A DNA stretch of 57,120 bases from assembly GCF_030209435.1 (NCBI RefSeq), contig NZ_JARVRX010000016.1, forward strand, positions 1 through 57,120, in the 5' to 3' direction. Under the pieces are notes generated by a model. It was given only the letters and a program-made list of their open reading frames with translations. It had not been told where the DNA came from and ran no database searches. Below are positions 7,919 to 16,156 of this stretch, one piece after another (the stretch's first letter is position 1; each line of letters opens with the position of its first letter). The position numbers were made by a program, and so were the translations under genes. Source of the DNA: Mycolicibacterium sp. lyk4-40-TYG-92. GTDB taxonomy: Bacteria; Actinomycetota; Actinomycetes; Mycobacteriales; Mycobacteriaceae.

Positions 7919-9399
7919 GGCATTGCCTTTTCGGTGTTCTCGGTGGCCGCAATGCGGGCGGCGCGCAGTGGGGCTTTGTCGGTCTTCCCGACCGGGTTTT
8001 TGGGGATGGCGTCCACGATCAGGATTTCGGTTGGCCGCTTGTAGCCGGCGAGGTTGAGTGCGCACCGCGCCTGCAGGGCGTTGATGTCGATAGTCGCTCC
8101 TGCGCGCGGTGCGACGTACGCCACCACGACTTCGCCCCACTTGTCGTCGGGTGCCCCGAGGACCGCTGCATCTAGCACGTCGGGGTCGCTGGACAAGACG
8201 TCTTCGATCTCGCGCGGATAGATGTTCTCACCGCCCCGGATGATCATGTCCTTGGAGCGGCCGGCCAAAGTCAGGTAGCCGTCGGCGTCGAGGTGACCGA
8301 TATCGCCGGTGTGCAGCCAGCCGTCGACGACCGTGCGTGCGGTGTCTTCGGGGCGGCCCAGGTACCCGCGCATGACGTTGGGTCCCGCAATGATGATCTC
8401 GCCGTCGTCCCCGGTGGGAACGTCGTGTCCGTGGGCGTCAACGATCCGAATCCGTTGACCCGGAAAGGGCTTGCCCACTGTGCCGACGCGGCGGGAACCG
8501 TCGATCGGATTGATGGTGGAGGCGCACGTCCCCTCCGACAGGCCGTAGCCCTCGATCACAGGGAACCCGTAGCGCGTTTCGAAGCGGTTCAACAACTCCG
8601 CCGACGCCGGCGCCGCACCGCAGATCGCGAACCGCAGCGACGATGTGTCTGCGGTGACGTCGTCGGGCAAGGCGGCGAGCATGGTGTAGATGGTGGGTAC
8701 CGCGCTGAAGAAGGTGGGCCGCTTGCGTGCGATGACCTCGAAGAACGTTTCGGGAGTGAAACGGTCGGCGATGACGACGCTGGCCCCGGACAGCAGCGGC
8801 GTGATCACGCTGACGACAATGCCGTTGACATGGAACAACGGCAGGATCAACAGGCATCGGTCGACGGGCCCGACCTGCAGCGCCTGACGTCCCATCTGGG
8901 CCATCGCGTCGAGGTTTGCGTGGTCGAGCATGACACCCTTGGGAGTGCCGGTAGTGCCGCTGGTGTAGATCAGCAGCGCCAGCGCCGCGGGATCGTCGTG
9001 CGGTACGTGATCTGTCCCCACGGGCGAGGAGGCCAACCGGGCGACACTCAGAGTGGGCACCCCGGCCGCGGGCGTGCCATCGTCATCGATCACCAGCAAC
9101 CGCGCCGCGGAGTCGACGAGTTGGCGACGGACCTCGTCGTCAGTGAGGCTGGGGTTGACCGGCGTGACCGCGGCGCCAAGCCGCCATGCCGCGAACAACA
9201 GCACCACGAACTCAACACGGTTGCGCAGTGCAACGGCCACCACGTCACCGACGCCGATCCCCAAGTCGCACAGGTGCTGTGCGGCGGCCCGAACACGGTC
9301 GTGCAGTTGTGTATTGGACAGGGTATGGCGGGCGTCGGCGACAGCGGGTGCGTGCGGATCGTGCTCAGCACGGCGGTCGGGCAGTGTGGATAGCTTCAT
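7915..9399 (-). CDS. Acyl-CoA synthetase (AMP-forming), FadD-like
   Basis: A 494-residue ligase that activates a carboxylic acid with ATP and CoA through an acyl-adenylate. The phosphate-binding loop is YTSGTTGTPKG at residues 145-155. Further motifs are GYGLSEG, the WLHTGDIG hinge region, the DxxxIRGGENIYPREIE core and the catalytic lysine segment with PKNPVGKTDK near the end. At under 500 residues it matches short- to medium-chain or aromatic-acid ligases better than the long-chain ones. It overlaps the next gene by four bases at each end, so it belongs to one operon with the hydrolase and hydratase. The substrate cannot be read; an alicyclic, terpenoid or fatty acid is plausible from the neighbours. 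Confidence 0.9.
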   Translation of the reverse strand: MKLSTLPDRRAEHDPHAPAVADARHTLSNTQLHDRVRAAAQHLCDLGIGVGDVVAVALRNRVEFVVLLFAAWRLGAAVTPVNPSLTDDEVRRQLVDSAARLLVIDDDGTPAAGVPTLSVARLASSPVGTDHVPHDDPAALALLIYTSGTTGTPKGVMLDHANLDAMAQMGRQALQVGPVDRCLLILPLFHVNGIVVSVITPLLSGASVVIADRFTPETFFEVIARKRPTFFSAVPTIYTMLAALPDDVTADTSSLRFAICGAAPASAELLNRFETRYGFPVIEGYGLSEGTCASTINPIDGSRRVGTVGKPFPGQRIRIVDAHGHDVPTGDDGEIIIAGPNVMRGYLGRPEDTARTVVDGWLHTGDIGHLDADGYLTLAGRSKDMIIRGGENIYPREIEDVLSSDPDVLDAAVLGAPDDKWGEVVVAYVAPRAGATIDINALQARCALNLAGYKRPTEILIVDAIPKNPVGKTDKAPLRAARIAATENTEKAMP

Positions 9400-10316
9400 A
9401 GGTGTCCTGCTGGTTCGGGTTTCAGGTGACGGGTCAGGAATTCGGTCTGATCGGTGACCAACTGCTCGAACGGTTCGCCGAGGTAGAACGCGAAATGCCC
9501 GGCGCTGTAATGTTTTATCTCACCGCGGGGAGCCGACCGCGCATAGTGTTCGGTCTCCTCGGGCGGGGTGACGGTATCGGTGTCGCTGATGCAGAACAGG
9601 ATCGGAAACGCAATGTTCTTGGCGGCGCGTCCCGGCCGGTAGGCCATGATCGTGGGGGCAACGCGAGCGGCGACCTCGTTGCGGAATGCGGAATCCGCCG
9701 GCAGGAGCGCCTGGTAGCCAGGCAGTGCATCCGGTGCGTTCATCAATGCCAGCGTCCCCGGGGCACCGGCCAACGGAATCATCGCCGGCTCACGCCGGCT
9801 GAGGATCGAGGCATAGTCCCGGGCTACCACCGGCAGGACCTTGAGTGTCGCTACCGGGCCCAGAGCCAGCGCGGAGGCCAGTCCATCAGTGAACGGGCAT
9901 TGGGCCACAGCGGCTTTCAGCTCGGGGTGCCGTGAAGCAACCGTGATGGAATGACCGCCGCCGAACGAACTGCCCCACACCGCGATCCGGGTGCCGTCGA
10001 CGTCACGTCGCCCCTTCACGTAGGCGATCGCGGCGTCCCAGTCGGCCAGTTGGCGTTTGATCGACAGGAGCTGTCGAGGTTGGCCCGAACTGTCACCGAA
10101 GTGCCGGTAGGTGAACGCCAGCGCCGCGATGCCGGCCTGCGCGAAGCGCTCCGCGTAGGCGTCCAGACGCATCTCCCGTGTCGCGCCCAGGCCATGGCCC
10201 AGGATCACCGCCGGCGGTGAGGCCGCGCCCGTGGGCAGGTAGAGCCATCCGGCGCAGGTGTCCTTGCCGGAGGTGAACGAGATATCCTGGCGCGTAAATG
10301 CCTGTGTAGAACTCAT
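9396..10316 (-). CDS. Alpha/beta hydrolase (dienelactone-hydrolase-like)
   Basis: A 306-residue alpha/beta hydrolase. The oxyanion region is ILGHGLGATREMRLDAYA, followed by the nucleophile elbow GSSFGG with S117, an acid in ISDTDTVTPPEETEHY and a histidine in YSAGHFAFYLG. The catalytic triad is therefore intact. There is no signal peptide, so it is cytosolic. It probably cleaves an ester, lactone, or C-C or thioester bond of a metabolite handled by the operon. It overlaps the acyl-CoA ligase and the enoyl-CoA hydratase by four bases each. The fold class is secure; the substrate is unknown. Confidence 0.85.
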   Translation of the reverse strand: MSSTQAFTRQDISFTSGKDTCAGWLYLPTGAASPPAVILGHGLGATREMRLDAYAERFAQAGIAALAFTYRHFGDSSGQPRQLLSIKRQLADWDAAIAYVKGRRDVDGTRIAVWGSSFGGGHSITVASRHPELKAAVAQCPFTDGLASALALGPVATLKVLPVVARDYASILSRREPAMIPLAGAPGTLALMNAPDALPGYQALLPADSAFRNEVAARVAPTIMAYRPGRAAKNIAFPILFCISDTDTVTPPEETEHYARSAPRGEIKHYSAGHFAFYLGEPFEQLVTDQTEFLTRHLKPEPAGHL

Positions 10317-11293
10317 TTTCGCGCCACCGCGGCGCCGCGAGAGCCGAGTGCCGGCACCGTGCCCGCCGCCAACGCCCGGTCGAAGGTGTCCTCGTAGTAG
10401 AGGGGCAGCTCCCCCACAGATTCGGTGTCTGCGAGGTACTGCAGCATGAGCTGCTGGCCTTCGGGAGATTGATCGGTGCCGAGGAATTCCGTGCGCTCGA
10501 TATGAAGGCCCTCCTCCAACGGCATGGACCCGCCGAAATAGACCGATCTCTTGATCGCCTCGATCGAGCCTTTCGTGCGTCTGCCGAAGTATTCAGCCAC
10601 TTCGATGGCCCGCGTCACGACGTCCTCGGTGGCCACGACTTCGTCAACTGCGCCGTTGGCCAACGCCTGTGCGGGAGTGAACGGCCTGCCCTCCAAAATG
10701 GCTACCAACGACTTGTGGGTGCCGATGAGGCGGGTCAGTCGTTGGCTGCCGCCCCCGCCGGGCATGATGCCGAGCAGCACCTCGGGTTGGCCGATGAAGA
10801 AATCGCCGTCGGCCATGATTCGCAGGTCACACGCCCACGCGAATTCCGCACCGAGCCCGAGCGCCGATCCGTTGAGTGCGGCCACGAAGATGACGCCGCT
10901 GGCGTTCATCTTCAGAAAGGTCGCGTGGAGTCGATCGAGCTGTGCGACGCCGCGCAGTGGGGTCTTCTGCACCACCGGATTCAAGACCCGGGCGCGGTCG
11001 ACGCCACGGGCCAGTCGCAAGGCCGCCGACGCGCTGCGCCTACCCATCTCGGGTACGGCAGCGCCCTCTGCCTGCAGCCAGCGGACGTCGGCATGGCTGA
11101 CGAATCGGCCAGGCCGGGCACCGGTGAACACCACCGCGTGCACACCCGGATCGCGATCGGCCCGATCCACCAATGCCTCAAGCTGATTGGCGATCTGGAC
11201 GCCGAACAAGCTGTGCGGCCCACCATCTACGCGGGCAACGAGCACCGGCCCGCGATCCTCGATCACCAGATCGCCTCGTACCTGCTGCGCCAT
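10313..11293 (-). CDS. Enoyl-CoA hydratase/isomerase (crotonase family)
   Basis: A 326-residue crotonase-fold protein. The core shows the CoA-binding and oxyanion-hole segments FTGARPGRFVSHAD and NGSALGLGAEFAWACDLRI, and the catalytic loop FIGQPEVLLGIMPGGGGSQRL. It is some 60 residues longer than a typical hydratase, with an insertion at about residues 75-125 and a long helical tail. Glutamates at the usual catalytic sites are only partly evident, so hydratase, isomerase or lyase activity are all possible. ATG 11293 is chosen because GAGAGGA sits 7 bases upstream and the family begins about there. It is the first gene of a four-gene overlapping operon and lies directly behind a tandem operator. 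Confidence 0.85.
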   Translation of the reverse strand: MAQQVRGDLVIEDRGPVLVARVDGGPHSLFGVQIANQLEALVDRADRDPGVHAVVFTGARPGRFVSHADVRWLQAEGAAVPEMGRRSASAALRLARGVDRARVLNPVVQKTPLRGVAQLDRLHATFLKMNASGVIFVAALNGSALGLGAEFAWACDLRIMADGDFFIGQPEVLLGIMPGGGGSQRLTRLIGTHKSLVAILEGRPFTPAQALANGAVDEVVATEDVVTRAIEVAEYFGRRTKGSIEAIKRSVYFGGSMPLEEGLHIERTEFLGTDQSPEGQQLMLQYLADTESVGELPLYYEDTFDRALAAGTVPALGSRGAAVARK

Positions 11294-11311
11294 CGTCGTC
11301 CTCTCGAATGT

Positions 11312-11353
11312 TCTATAACGAAGTTCTATTGAGACTATAACGAAGTTATAGTC
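11312..11353. promoter_or_regulatory. Tandem operator: two palindromes 22 bases apart
   Basis: The right palindrome, 11333-11353, has perfect 9-base arms GACTATAAC and GTTATAGTC around GAA. The left copy, about 11312-11330, has TATAAC/GTTCTA arms with one mismatch around the same GAA. The 13 bases CTATAACGAAGTT repeat at 11313 and 11335, a period of 22, so both sites face the same side of the helix. This is the usual layout for two cooperating dimers, typical of TetR-family regulators. The site lies 20-60 bases ahead of the enoyl-CoA hydratase start and probably controls that operon. Confidence 0.75.
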
Positions 11354-11544
11354 TGAGCAAGAGTCACTGGACTTCGCTGCTCCAGCTCGTCGCGTTCGGC
11401 GGTGACCCAGGTGTCGTACCAACCACCGATACCGGCGATCGTGGTCAACAGCTGCCACACCGCCTCGAGCCGTGAGCCGATCTGAATAGCTTGCGACTCA
11501 ATATCGTTCGCCGACAACGAGCCATGCACCGGGTCACGCCCCAT
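11335..11544 (-). pseudogene. Possible truncated SRPBCC-like small protein
   Basis: A 69-residue frame starting at ATG 11544, overlapping the SDR stop by 11 bases (another ATG at 11553 is in frame). Residues 19-46 contain AIQIGSRLEAVWQLLTTIAG and GGWYDTW, which resemble the opening strand and helix of SRPBCC/polyketide-cyclase proteins (AxxExVWxLLT...W). Such proteins normally run to about 140-150 residues; here the frame stops about 50 residues into the fold, and the stop lies inside the tandem operator. It could be a decayed gene, a short functional protein, or chance. Its coupling to the SDR argues that it was once translated. Confidence 0.4.
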
Positions 11545-12394
11545 GCCGTGCATCGAGTTCGGACAGAGCGCGTTGTACCCCGGTGTCACGCGCCAGTCGC
11601 GCATCGACCACCGGACCAAGGACACCGCGCAATGCCGCGACCGGGCGCCAGCGCGCCGGCGCAGCGACAGTCCGTCGACGTTGCTCGAGACCGTTGACAA
11701 TGACTGCTGCAGCCGTGCTTGGCTGGATGCGCTTGAGAATGAACTTCGGCATCGCCGAAAGCAGGGCCCGTACGTGTGGGTCTTCATCGATGCCGTGCTG
11801 GATCATGCCGGTCTCGATGAGCGAGAAATATGCGGTCATGGCCGTTGCGCCGTGGTTGGCCAGTTCAACAGCGAGGGCGCGGCCGGCTTGCTCGACCGCG
11901 GCCTTGCTCATCGCATAGGGCATGGCTCCTGCACCATTGATATAGGCGAAAACCGAACTGACGAGGGCGATCTGGCCGCGGTTTTGGATGACTGACTCGA
12001 TCGTCGCCGACACCGTGTTGAGGACGCCGGATACCTTGACCGACAGCACGCGGTCGACCTCAGCGGTCGCCAAGGTGCGCAATGTTCCGCCGCGTCCCAT
12101 CAAGCCCGCATTGGCAATGGAGACGTCGACGGGGCCGAACCGGTCCTCGACCTCGCGGACGGCAGCGTGGACGGAGTCGATTGACGTGACGTCGCAGTGC
12201 ACGGGAAGAACTTGTCCCGGTGGCAGCATTCGAGCGGTTCGTTCCGCGGCACGTACGTCGATATCGGCAAGGGCCACCCGTGCGCCGCGCCGGGTCAGAG
12301 CCGCAGCGGTCGCTGCGCCCAGTCCGCCGCCGGCGCCGGTGAGGAACACGGTCTTGCTGTTCAATGAGTAAGGCTGCTGACGCGCGTGAGCCAT
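11534..12394 (-). CDS. Short-chain dehydrogenase/reductase (SDR)
   Basis: A 286-residue classical SDR. The cofactor motif TGAGGGLG is at about residues 19-26, with D45 after the second strand hinting at NAD preference. NAG is at 94-96, and the catalytic residues S145/S146, Y159 and K163 are in place (PYAMSK). The C-terminal 50 residues, with RWRPVAALRGVLGPVVD, match a mycobacterial SDR subgroup acting on hydrophobic alcohols or ketones. It lies 29 bases behind an alpha/beta hydrolase and is the last full gene of the operon starting with the flavin reductase. It probably oxidises or reduces a hydroxyl or keto group of the same substrate as its neighbours. Confidence 0.9.
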   Translation of the reverse strand: MAHARQQPYSLNSKTVFLTGAGGGLGAATAAALTRRGARVALADIDVRAAERTARMLPPGQVLPVHCDVTSIDSVHAAVREVEDRFGPVDVSIANAGLMGRGGTLRTLATAEVDRVLSVKVSGVLNTVSATIESVIQNRGQIALVSSVFAYINGAGAMPYAMSKAAVEQAGRALAVELANHGATAMTAYFSLIETGMIQHGIDEDPHVRALLSAMPKFILKRIQPSTAAAVIVNGLEQRRRTVAAPARWRPVAALRGVLGPVVDARLARDTGVQRALSELDARHGA

Positions 12395-12423
12395 TGCGAA
12401 ATTCTTTCTGCCGTAACGGCTTG

Positions 12424-13287
12424 CTATTGTTCGCCGTCGGCGAGGAACGCCGCGGCGATCGGGGCGAACTGCTCGTAGTGCTGGAAGATGCCACCGTGCC
12501 CGGAGTTGGGATAGATGATCAGTTCCGATCCCGCGATGCGGCGATGGAGATCCTCGGATAGCACCGTTGGCACCATGCGGTCATGGTCGCCGTTGGCGAT
12601 CAACGTCGGCTGGGTGATCTTCGACAGGTCCGAGGGCGTGGACCGGCCGTAGGCATTGATCGCTTTGAGCTGGGTCTGGAGCGCACTGATTTTGATGTCC
12701 TTGTCGCGATCGGTGGTGCGCTCCTTGAGCCGGTTGACGAACTCTTTTCCGGCCCGCTTGCCCACGGCGTCACGGTTGAAGAACAAGAACTCCTTTGGGT
12801 CGGAACGAGTAAGCGTGGCCCGCAGCGTGTCCCAGTAGGTGACTCCCGCGACCTTGTCAATGCCCTTGCCGCCCCGTGGCCCAGTCCCGGTCAGAATCAG
12901 CCTGCGCACCAGCTGGGGATGCTTGAGCACCAGATCCTGGGCAATCATGCCGCCCATCGAGAATGAAAACACGTCAATCTTGTTGAAGCCCAGGGCCGTG
13001 ACGAAGGTGTAGGCATCGTCGGCTGCCTCGTCGATGGTGCCCGGGACCGAGCCGCTGGATGCACCCACGCCCTTGTTGTCGAAGGCGATCACGTGGCAGG
13101 TCTTGGCGATCGGGTCGATGATGCGGGGATCCCAGTTGTCCAAGGTCGCGGCCAGGTGCACGAAGAAGACCACCGGAACACCACCTTTGGGACCGAGTTC
13201 ACGGTAGGCGTAGGTGCTGCCGCCGGCGCTCACGGTGCGCGAGGGTGCCTTGGCGTAGGAGGTGATGACTTCACTGATGTTGTTCAT
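12424..13287 (-). CDS. Alpha/beta hydrolase, first of a related pair
   Basis: A 287-residue cytosolic alpha/beta hydrolase. The start of the fold shows VVFFVHLAATLDNWDP, then AFDNKGVGAS, the nucleophile S110 in FSFSMGG, the acid in ANGDHDRMV and the histidine in PNSGHGGIFQH. It is closely related along its whole length to the next hydrolase upstream (13349-14182), sharing the segments NWDP/DWDP, GTGPRGG, EFLFF/EYLFF and SGHGGIFQH; the two probably arose by tandem duplication. The nearest recognisable type is the epoxide-hydrolase/haloperoxidase-like group, but lactone or ester cleavage is equally possible. Confidence 0.86.
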   Translation of the reverse strand: MNNISEVITSYAKAPSRTVSAGGSTYAYRELGPKGGVPVVFFVHLAATLDNWDPRIIDPIAKTCHVIAFDNKGVGASSGSVPGTIDEAADDAYTFVTALGFNKIDVFSFSMGGMIAQDLVLKHPQLVRRLILTGTGPRGGKGIDKVAGVTYWDTLRATLTRSDPKEFLFFNRDAVGKRAGKEFVNRLKERTTDRDKDIKISALQTQLKAINAYGRSTPSDLSKITQPTLIANGDHDRMVPTVLSEDLHRRIAGSELIIYPNSGHGGIFQHYEQFAPIAAAFLADGEQ

Positions 13288-13348
13288 GCGGTACTCGTTT
13301 CTTCAATGGTGCTGCTGGGCAGGAGATTTACGTCAACCGAACTGGCAC

Positions 13349-14182
13349 TCAGCCAGCGAGGAAATCGAGGGCGTCAGGGACGAAGGTCGCGTGATGCTGG
13401 AATATGCCGCCGTGTCCCGAGCGTGGGTAGATCTTCAACTCCGCGTTGGGGATTCGACGCGCCAAATCCGCCGACAGGCTGCTCGCCACCATGAGGTCGT
13501 CATCCCCGTTGGCTACCAGAACGGGTACCGCGATCCGCGACAGATCGTCCGGTGCGGCCTTGCCGCCGTTGACGATCGCTTTGAGCTGCGCCAGCCGCGC
13601 CTGCATCGAGATCTTCTTGTCCCTGTCGAAGGTCCGCTCCTGCAAACGGGTGAAATAATCGGAGGCGGCCCGTTTGCCTTCCGCAGTGCGGGGAAAGAAC
13701 AGGTATTCGCGGGGGTCTTTGCGCGACAGGAAGGCTTTGGTGTAGGCAACGGCGACGATCCTGCGCATCGCGTCGATTCCGCCGCCACCGCGAGGTCCGG
13801 TGCCCGCCAGGATCATTCGCCGAACCAAATGGGGAGCCTTCAACGCCACCAGCTGGGCGACGGCGCCGCCGAGGGAGAAACCGATCAGATCCACCTTCGT
13901 CAAGCCGAGTGCGCGGATGAACGCGATAGCGTCTTCGGCCATCTGATCGATGTTGTCCGGCACTTTCGAGCCGGTGGCCCCGACGCCCCGGTTGTCGAAG
14001 GCGATGACGCGATGACGGGTGGCAATGCCGTCGATGACTCTCGGGTCCCAGTCGTCGAGCACAGCGGTGAAGTGATGCAGGAACACCACGGGCACGTCGG
14101 AGTCGACGCCAAGTTGCCGGTATGCGAATGGCACCCCGTTGACATCGATGGTCTTGGTCGGTGTGTCTTTCCAGTCGAGCAT
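13349..14182 (-). CDS. Alpha/beta hydrolase, second of a related pair
   Basis: A 277-residue alpha/beta hydrolase. HHFTAVLDDWDP forms the oxyanion region, S103 in GFSLGG is the nucleophile, the acid lies in ANGDDDLMV and the histidine in PRSGHGGIFQHH. ATG 14182 is preferred because family homology begins immediately after it; the longer in-frame extension overlaps the flavin reductase gene and reads as low-complexity sequence. It is a paralog of the following gene. The second-position difference around the nucleophile (GFSLGG here, FSFSMGG in the partner) and different cap segments suggest that the copies have diverged in substrate. It belongs to the flavin-reductase operon. Confidence 0.87.
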   Translation of the reverse strand: MLDWKDTPTKTIDVNGVPFAYRQLGVDSDVPVVFLHHFTAVLDDWDPRVIDGIATRHRVIAFDNRGVGATGSKVPDNIDQMAEDAIAFIRALGLTKVDLIGFSLGGAVAQLVALKAPHLVRRMILAGTGPRGGGGIDAMRRIVAVAYTKAFLSRKDPREYLFFPRTAEGKRAASDYFTRLQERTFDRDKKISMQARLAQLKAIVNGGKAAPDDLSRIAVPVLVANGDDDLMVASSLSADLARRIPNAELKIYPRSGHGGIFQHHATFVPDALDFLAG

Positions 14183-14225
14183 GTCAAACCTCGTTGTGTT
14201 GGTGGGAGTTTGGAGTTCGGAGGTG

Positions 14226-15473
14226 TTACCGGATGCCGCGTTTGGGACGGAGCGACCCGGTTCCGTTGCGCCGCAGCATCGCGAGGGTGGTGGCGAGCCG
14301 ACCGCGATGCAGGTCCGGCTCGAGCCCGGCTCCGAGCCGGTGGAGCTGATCGGTGCTCCAACTGATGTTGAGTACACCGTCGAGCGCTTTGACATCGACG
14401 AATCGACCTATCAGACTTCGCATTCCGTAGTGGAGTTCGCGCGTCCGAAGGACGTCGGCCTGGCCCGTCAGTATGGCCTCGGCGGCATCGGGCATGGTCA
14501 CGGTCGGGCGCGCCAGGCCAACCACGTCGCAATCTCCCGATTCGACTGCCGTAGTCATCGCGTCCCGCGACCGGAAGCCACCGGTGACCGCGAGTGGTAC
14601 CTGTCCGGCCGCTGCGCGAACGGTGCGTGCATACTCCAGAAAGTAGGCTTCGCGGGCTCGTGTGCTCGCTGCTGCCGATCCCGCCATGGCCGGCGATTCG
14701 TAGTTCCCGCCGCTGATTTCGATCAAGTCGACGGCCTCGTCGGCGAGGGCGCTCACCACCAGACGGGAGTCGTCTTCAGTGAATCCACCCCGCTGAAAGT
14801 CAGCTGAATTGAGCTTCACACTCACTGCGAATGCCGGTGAGACGCGGGCTCGGATACCGCGGATCACTTCGAGCAGGAAACGCATCCGGCGATCGCTGTC
14901 GCCGCCCCACTCGTCATCACGCAGGTTGGTCAGCGGCGAGAGGAACTGGGTGACCAGATATCCGTGCGCGGCGTGGACCTGCACGCCGTCGAATCCCGCC
15001 GCTTCGCACACCGATGCTGCGGTCACGAACCGTTCGACAATGTCCTCGATCTGCGCTGCGCTCAGTGCGCGCGGCGTGGGCGAGCCCGGCAGACTCAGCG
15101 GCACCGCACTGGGCGCGACGGGGGTATGGCCGATCGCCAGCGGATTGGATTGCCGCCCAGGATGATTGAGCTGCGCCCAGATCGGCACGCCCGCATCATG
15201 AGTAGATTTGACCCAGCGCGCCAGCGCCGCCAGATCCCGATCATCCTCGATCACCACGTTCCCCGGCTCCCCCAATTGGGTGCGGTCGACCATCACGTTG
15301 CCGGTGATGAGTAGCCCATAACCGCCGCGACTCCATCGGTCGTAGAGCCGCACCAAACGCTGATCAGGTGCGTGATGCGCATCGGCCAGCGCCTCGCTCA
15401 TCGCGGCCTTCATGATCCGGTTGGGCAACACCAGACCACTGGGCAAGCGAAGTGGTTCATGCAGGGCGTTCAT
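14226..15473 (-). CDS. Old Yellow Enzyme-type NADH:flavin oxidoreductase
   Basis: A 415-residue FMN-dependent ene-reductase of the OYE family. The barrel opens with LPSGLVLPNRIMKAAMSEALA, QLNHPGRQ carries an FMN contact, and GVQVHAAHGYLVTQFLSP holds the substrate-binding histidine and tyrosine. GLARPTVTMPD, near the phosphate-binding strands, completes the barrel. There is no C-terminal iron-sulphur/NADH domain, so it is a single-domain reductase rather than a 2,4-dienoyl-CoA reductase. It is the first gene of a minus-strand operon and is divergent from a TetR gene across a perfect palindrome. It probably reduces an alpha,beta-unsaturated carbonyl compound. Confidence 0.9.
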   Translation of the reverse strand: MNALHEPLRLPSGLVLPNRIMKAAMSEALADAHHAPDQRLVRLYDRWSRGGYGLLITGNVMVDRTQLGEPGNVVIEDDRDLAALARWVKSTHDAGVPIWAQLNHPGRQSNPLAIGHTPVAPSAVPLSLPGSPTPRALSAAQIEDIVERFVTAASVCEAAGFDGVQVHAAHGYLVTQFLSPLTNLRDDEWGGDSDRRMRFLLEVIRGIRARVSPAFAVSVKLNSADFQRGGFTEDDSRLVVSALADEAVDLIEISGGNYESPAMAGSAAASTRAREAYFLEYARTVRAAAGQVPLAVTGGFRSRDAMTTAVESGDCDVVGLARPTVTMPDAAEAILTGQADVLRTRELHYGMRSLIGRFVDVKALDGVLNISWSTDQLHRLGAGLEPDLHRGRLATTLAMLRRNGTGSLRPKRGIR

Positions 15474-15505
15474 CAGGGCCTCTCGCCGCGGTACTTGATA
15501 TTATG

Positions 15506-15521
15506 GTCATAATATTATGAC
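15506..15521. promoter_or_regulatory. Perfect 16-base palindrome between divergent genes
   Basis: GTCATAATATTATGAC reads the same on both strands. It lies 33 bases ahead of the flavin reductase start (minus) and 51 bases ahead of the TetR start (plus), in an AT-rich island that must hold both promoters. This is the expected place for a TetR operator that controls itself and the divergent operon. Confidence 0.8.
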
Positions 15522-15571
15522 TGTATTATCATCGTCAAGGGCGGTTCGAGATACAGGTGGAGGTGAGTGCC

Positions 15572-16156
15572 ATGGCCAGGTATGGGGCGGAGCACAAGTT
15601 GGAGACGCGCCGGCGCATCATCACGGCAGCCAGCCGGCGACTCAAGCAGGACGGTATCGACGGCTCCGGGATAGCGGCGGTGATGTCTGACGCCAGCCTC
15701 ACCAACGGTGCGTTCTACGCGCACTTCGGCTCCAAGGATGATCTGGTGGCGAACGTCGTCGCCGATCAACTCGAGCAACAGCGTGTCGCGATCAGTGCCC
15801 TACCAGCCGATCGAGATTCACTGGAAGGCTATATCCGCGGATATCTGTCCACCGAGCACCGAGACAACCCACCCGACGGCTGCCCGACAGCGGCGTTACT
15901 GAGCGAGATCGGACGTTGCGCTGATGTCGTCAAAGACGCCTATTCCGCTGGGGCTCAGTCAATCGTCCAGGAGATCGCCGCGCATCTGCCAACTCTCGCT
16001 TCGGACGCGGTTCGAATGCAGGCAGCGTGGGGCCTGTTCAGCATTCTGGTGACCTCGCTGCAACTCTCGCGAGCGATCGCCGACCCCGAAGTCTCCGCTG
16101 AAGTGCTCGACGCCGGGATCAACAACGCACTCCGGGTACTCGACACTCTGAACTGA
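15572..16156 (+). CDS. TetR-family regulator divergent from the flavin reductase operon
   Basis: A 194-residue TetR protein. The helix-turn-helix lies at about residues 25-50, with GIAAVMSDASLTNGAFYAHFGSK split across the helices (AcrR/NemR-like). The C-terminal domain has a conserved CPTAALLSEIGRC segment seen in NemR-type repressors that sense electrophiles through cysteines; this protein has cysteines in exactly that stretch. ATG 15572 is chosen because GGAGGTGAG precedes it at normal spacing; an in-frame GTG at 15557 is less likely. NemR-like repressors often control OYE reductases, which fits the divergent neighbour. I infer that it represses that operon through the 15506-15521 palindrome. 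Confidence 0.88.
   Translation: MARYGAEHKLETRRRIITAASRRLKQDGIDGSGIAAVMSDASLTNGAFYAHFGSKDDLVANVVADQLEQQRVAISALPADRDSLEGYIRGYLSTEHRDNPPDGCPTAALLSEIGRCADVVKDAYSAGAQSIVQEIAAHLPTLASDAVRMQAAWGLFSILVTSLQLSRAIADPEVSAEVLDAGINNALRVLDTLN

Noticed and set aside
8293..9393. Long open frame of 366 codons on the plus strand
   Set aside because: It is antisense to the acyl-CoA ligase gene, and its translation is rich in Gly, Arg, Asp and Gln without domain pattern: a shadow of GC-rich codon use.
11312..11353. Resemblance to a loxP-like recombination site (ATAACTTCGTTATAG on the minus strand)
   Set aside because: The palindrome is centred on GAA and repeats at 22 bases; there is no 8-base spacer between 13-base arms and no recombinase gene nearby. 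A regulator site explains it better.
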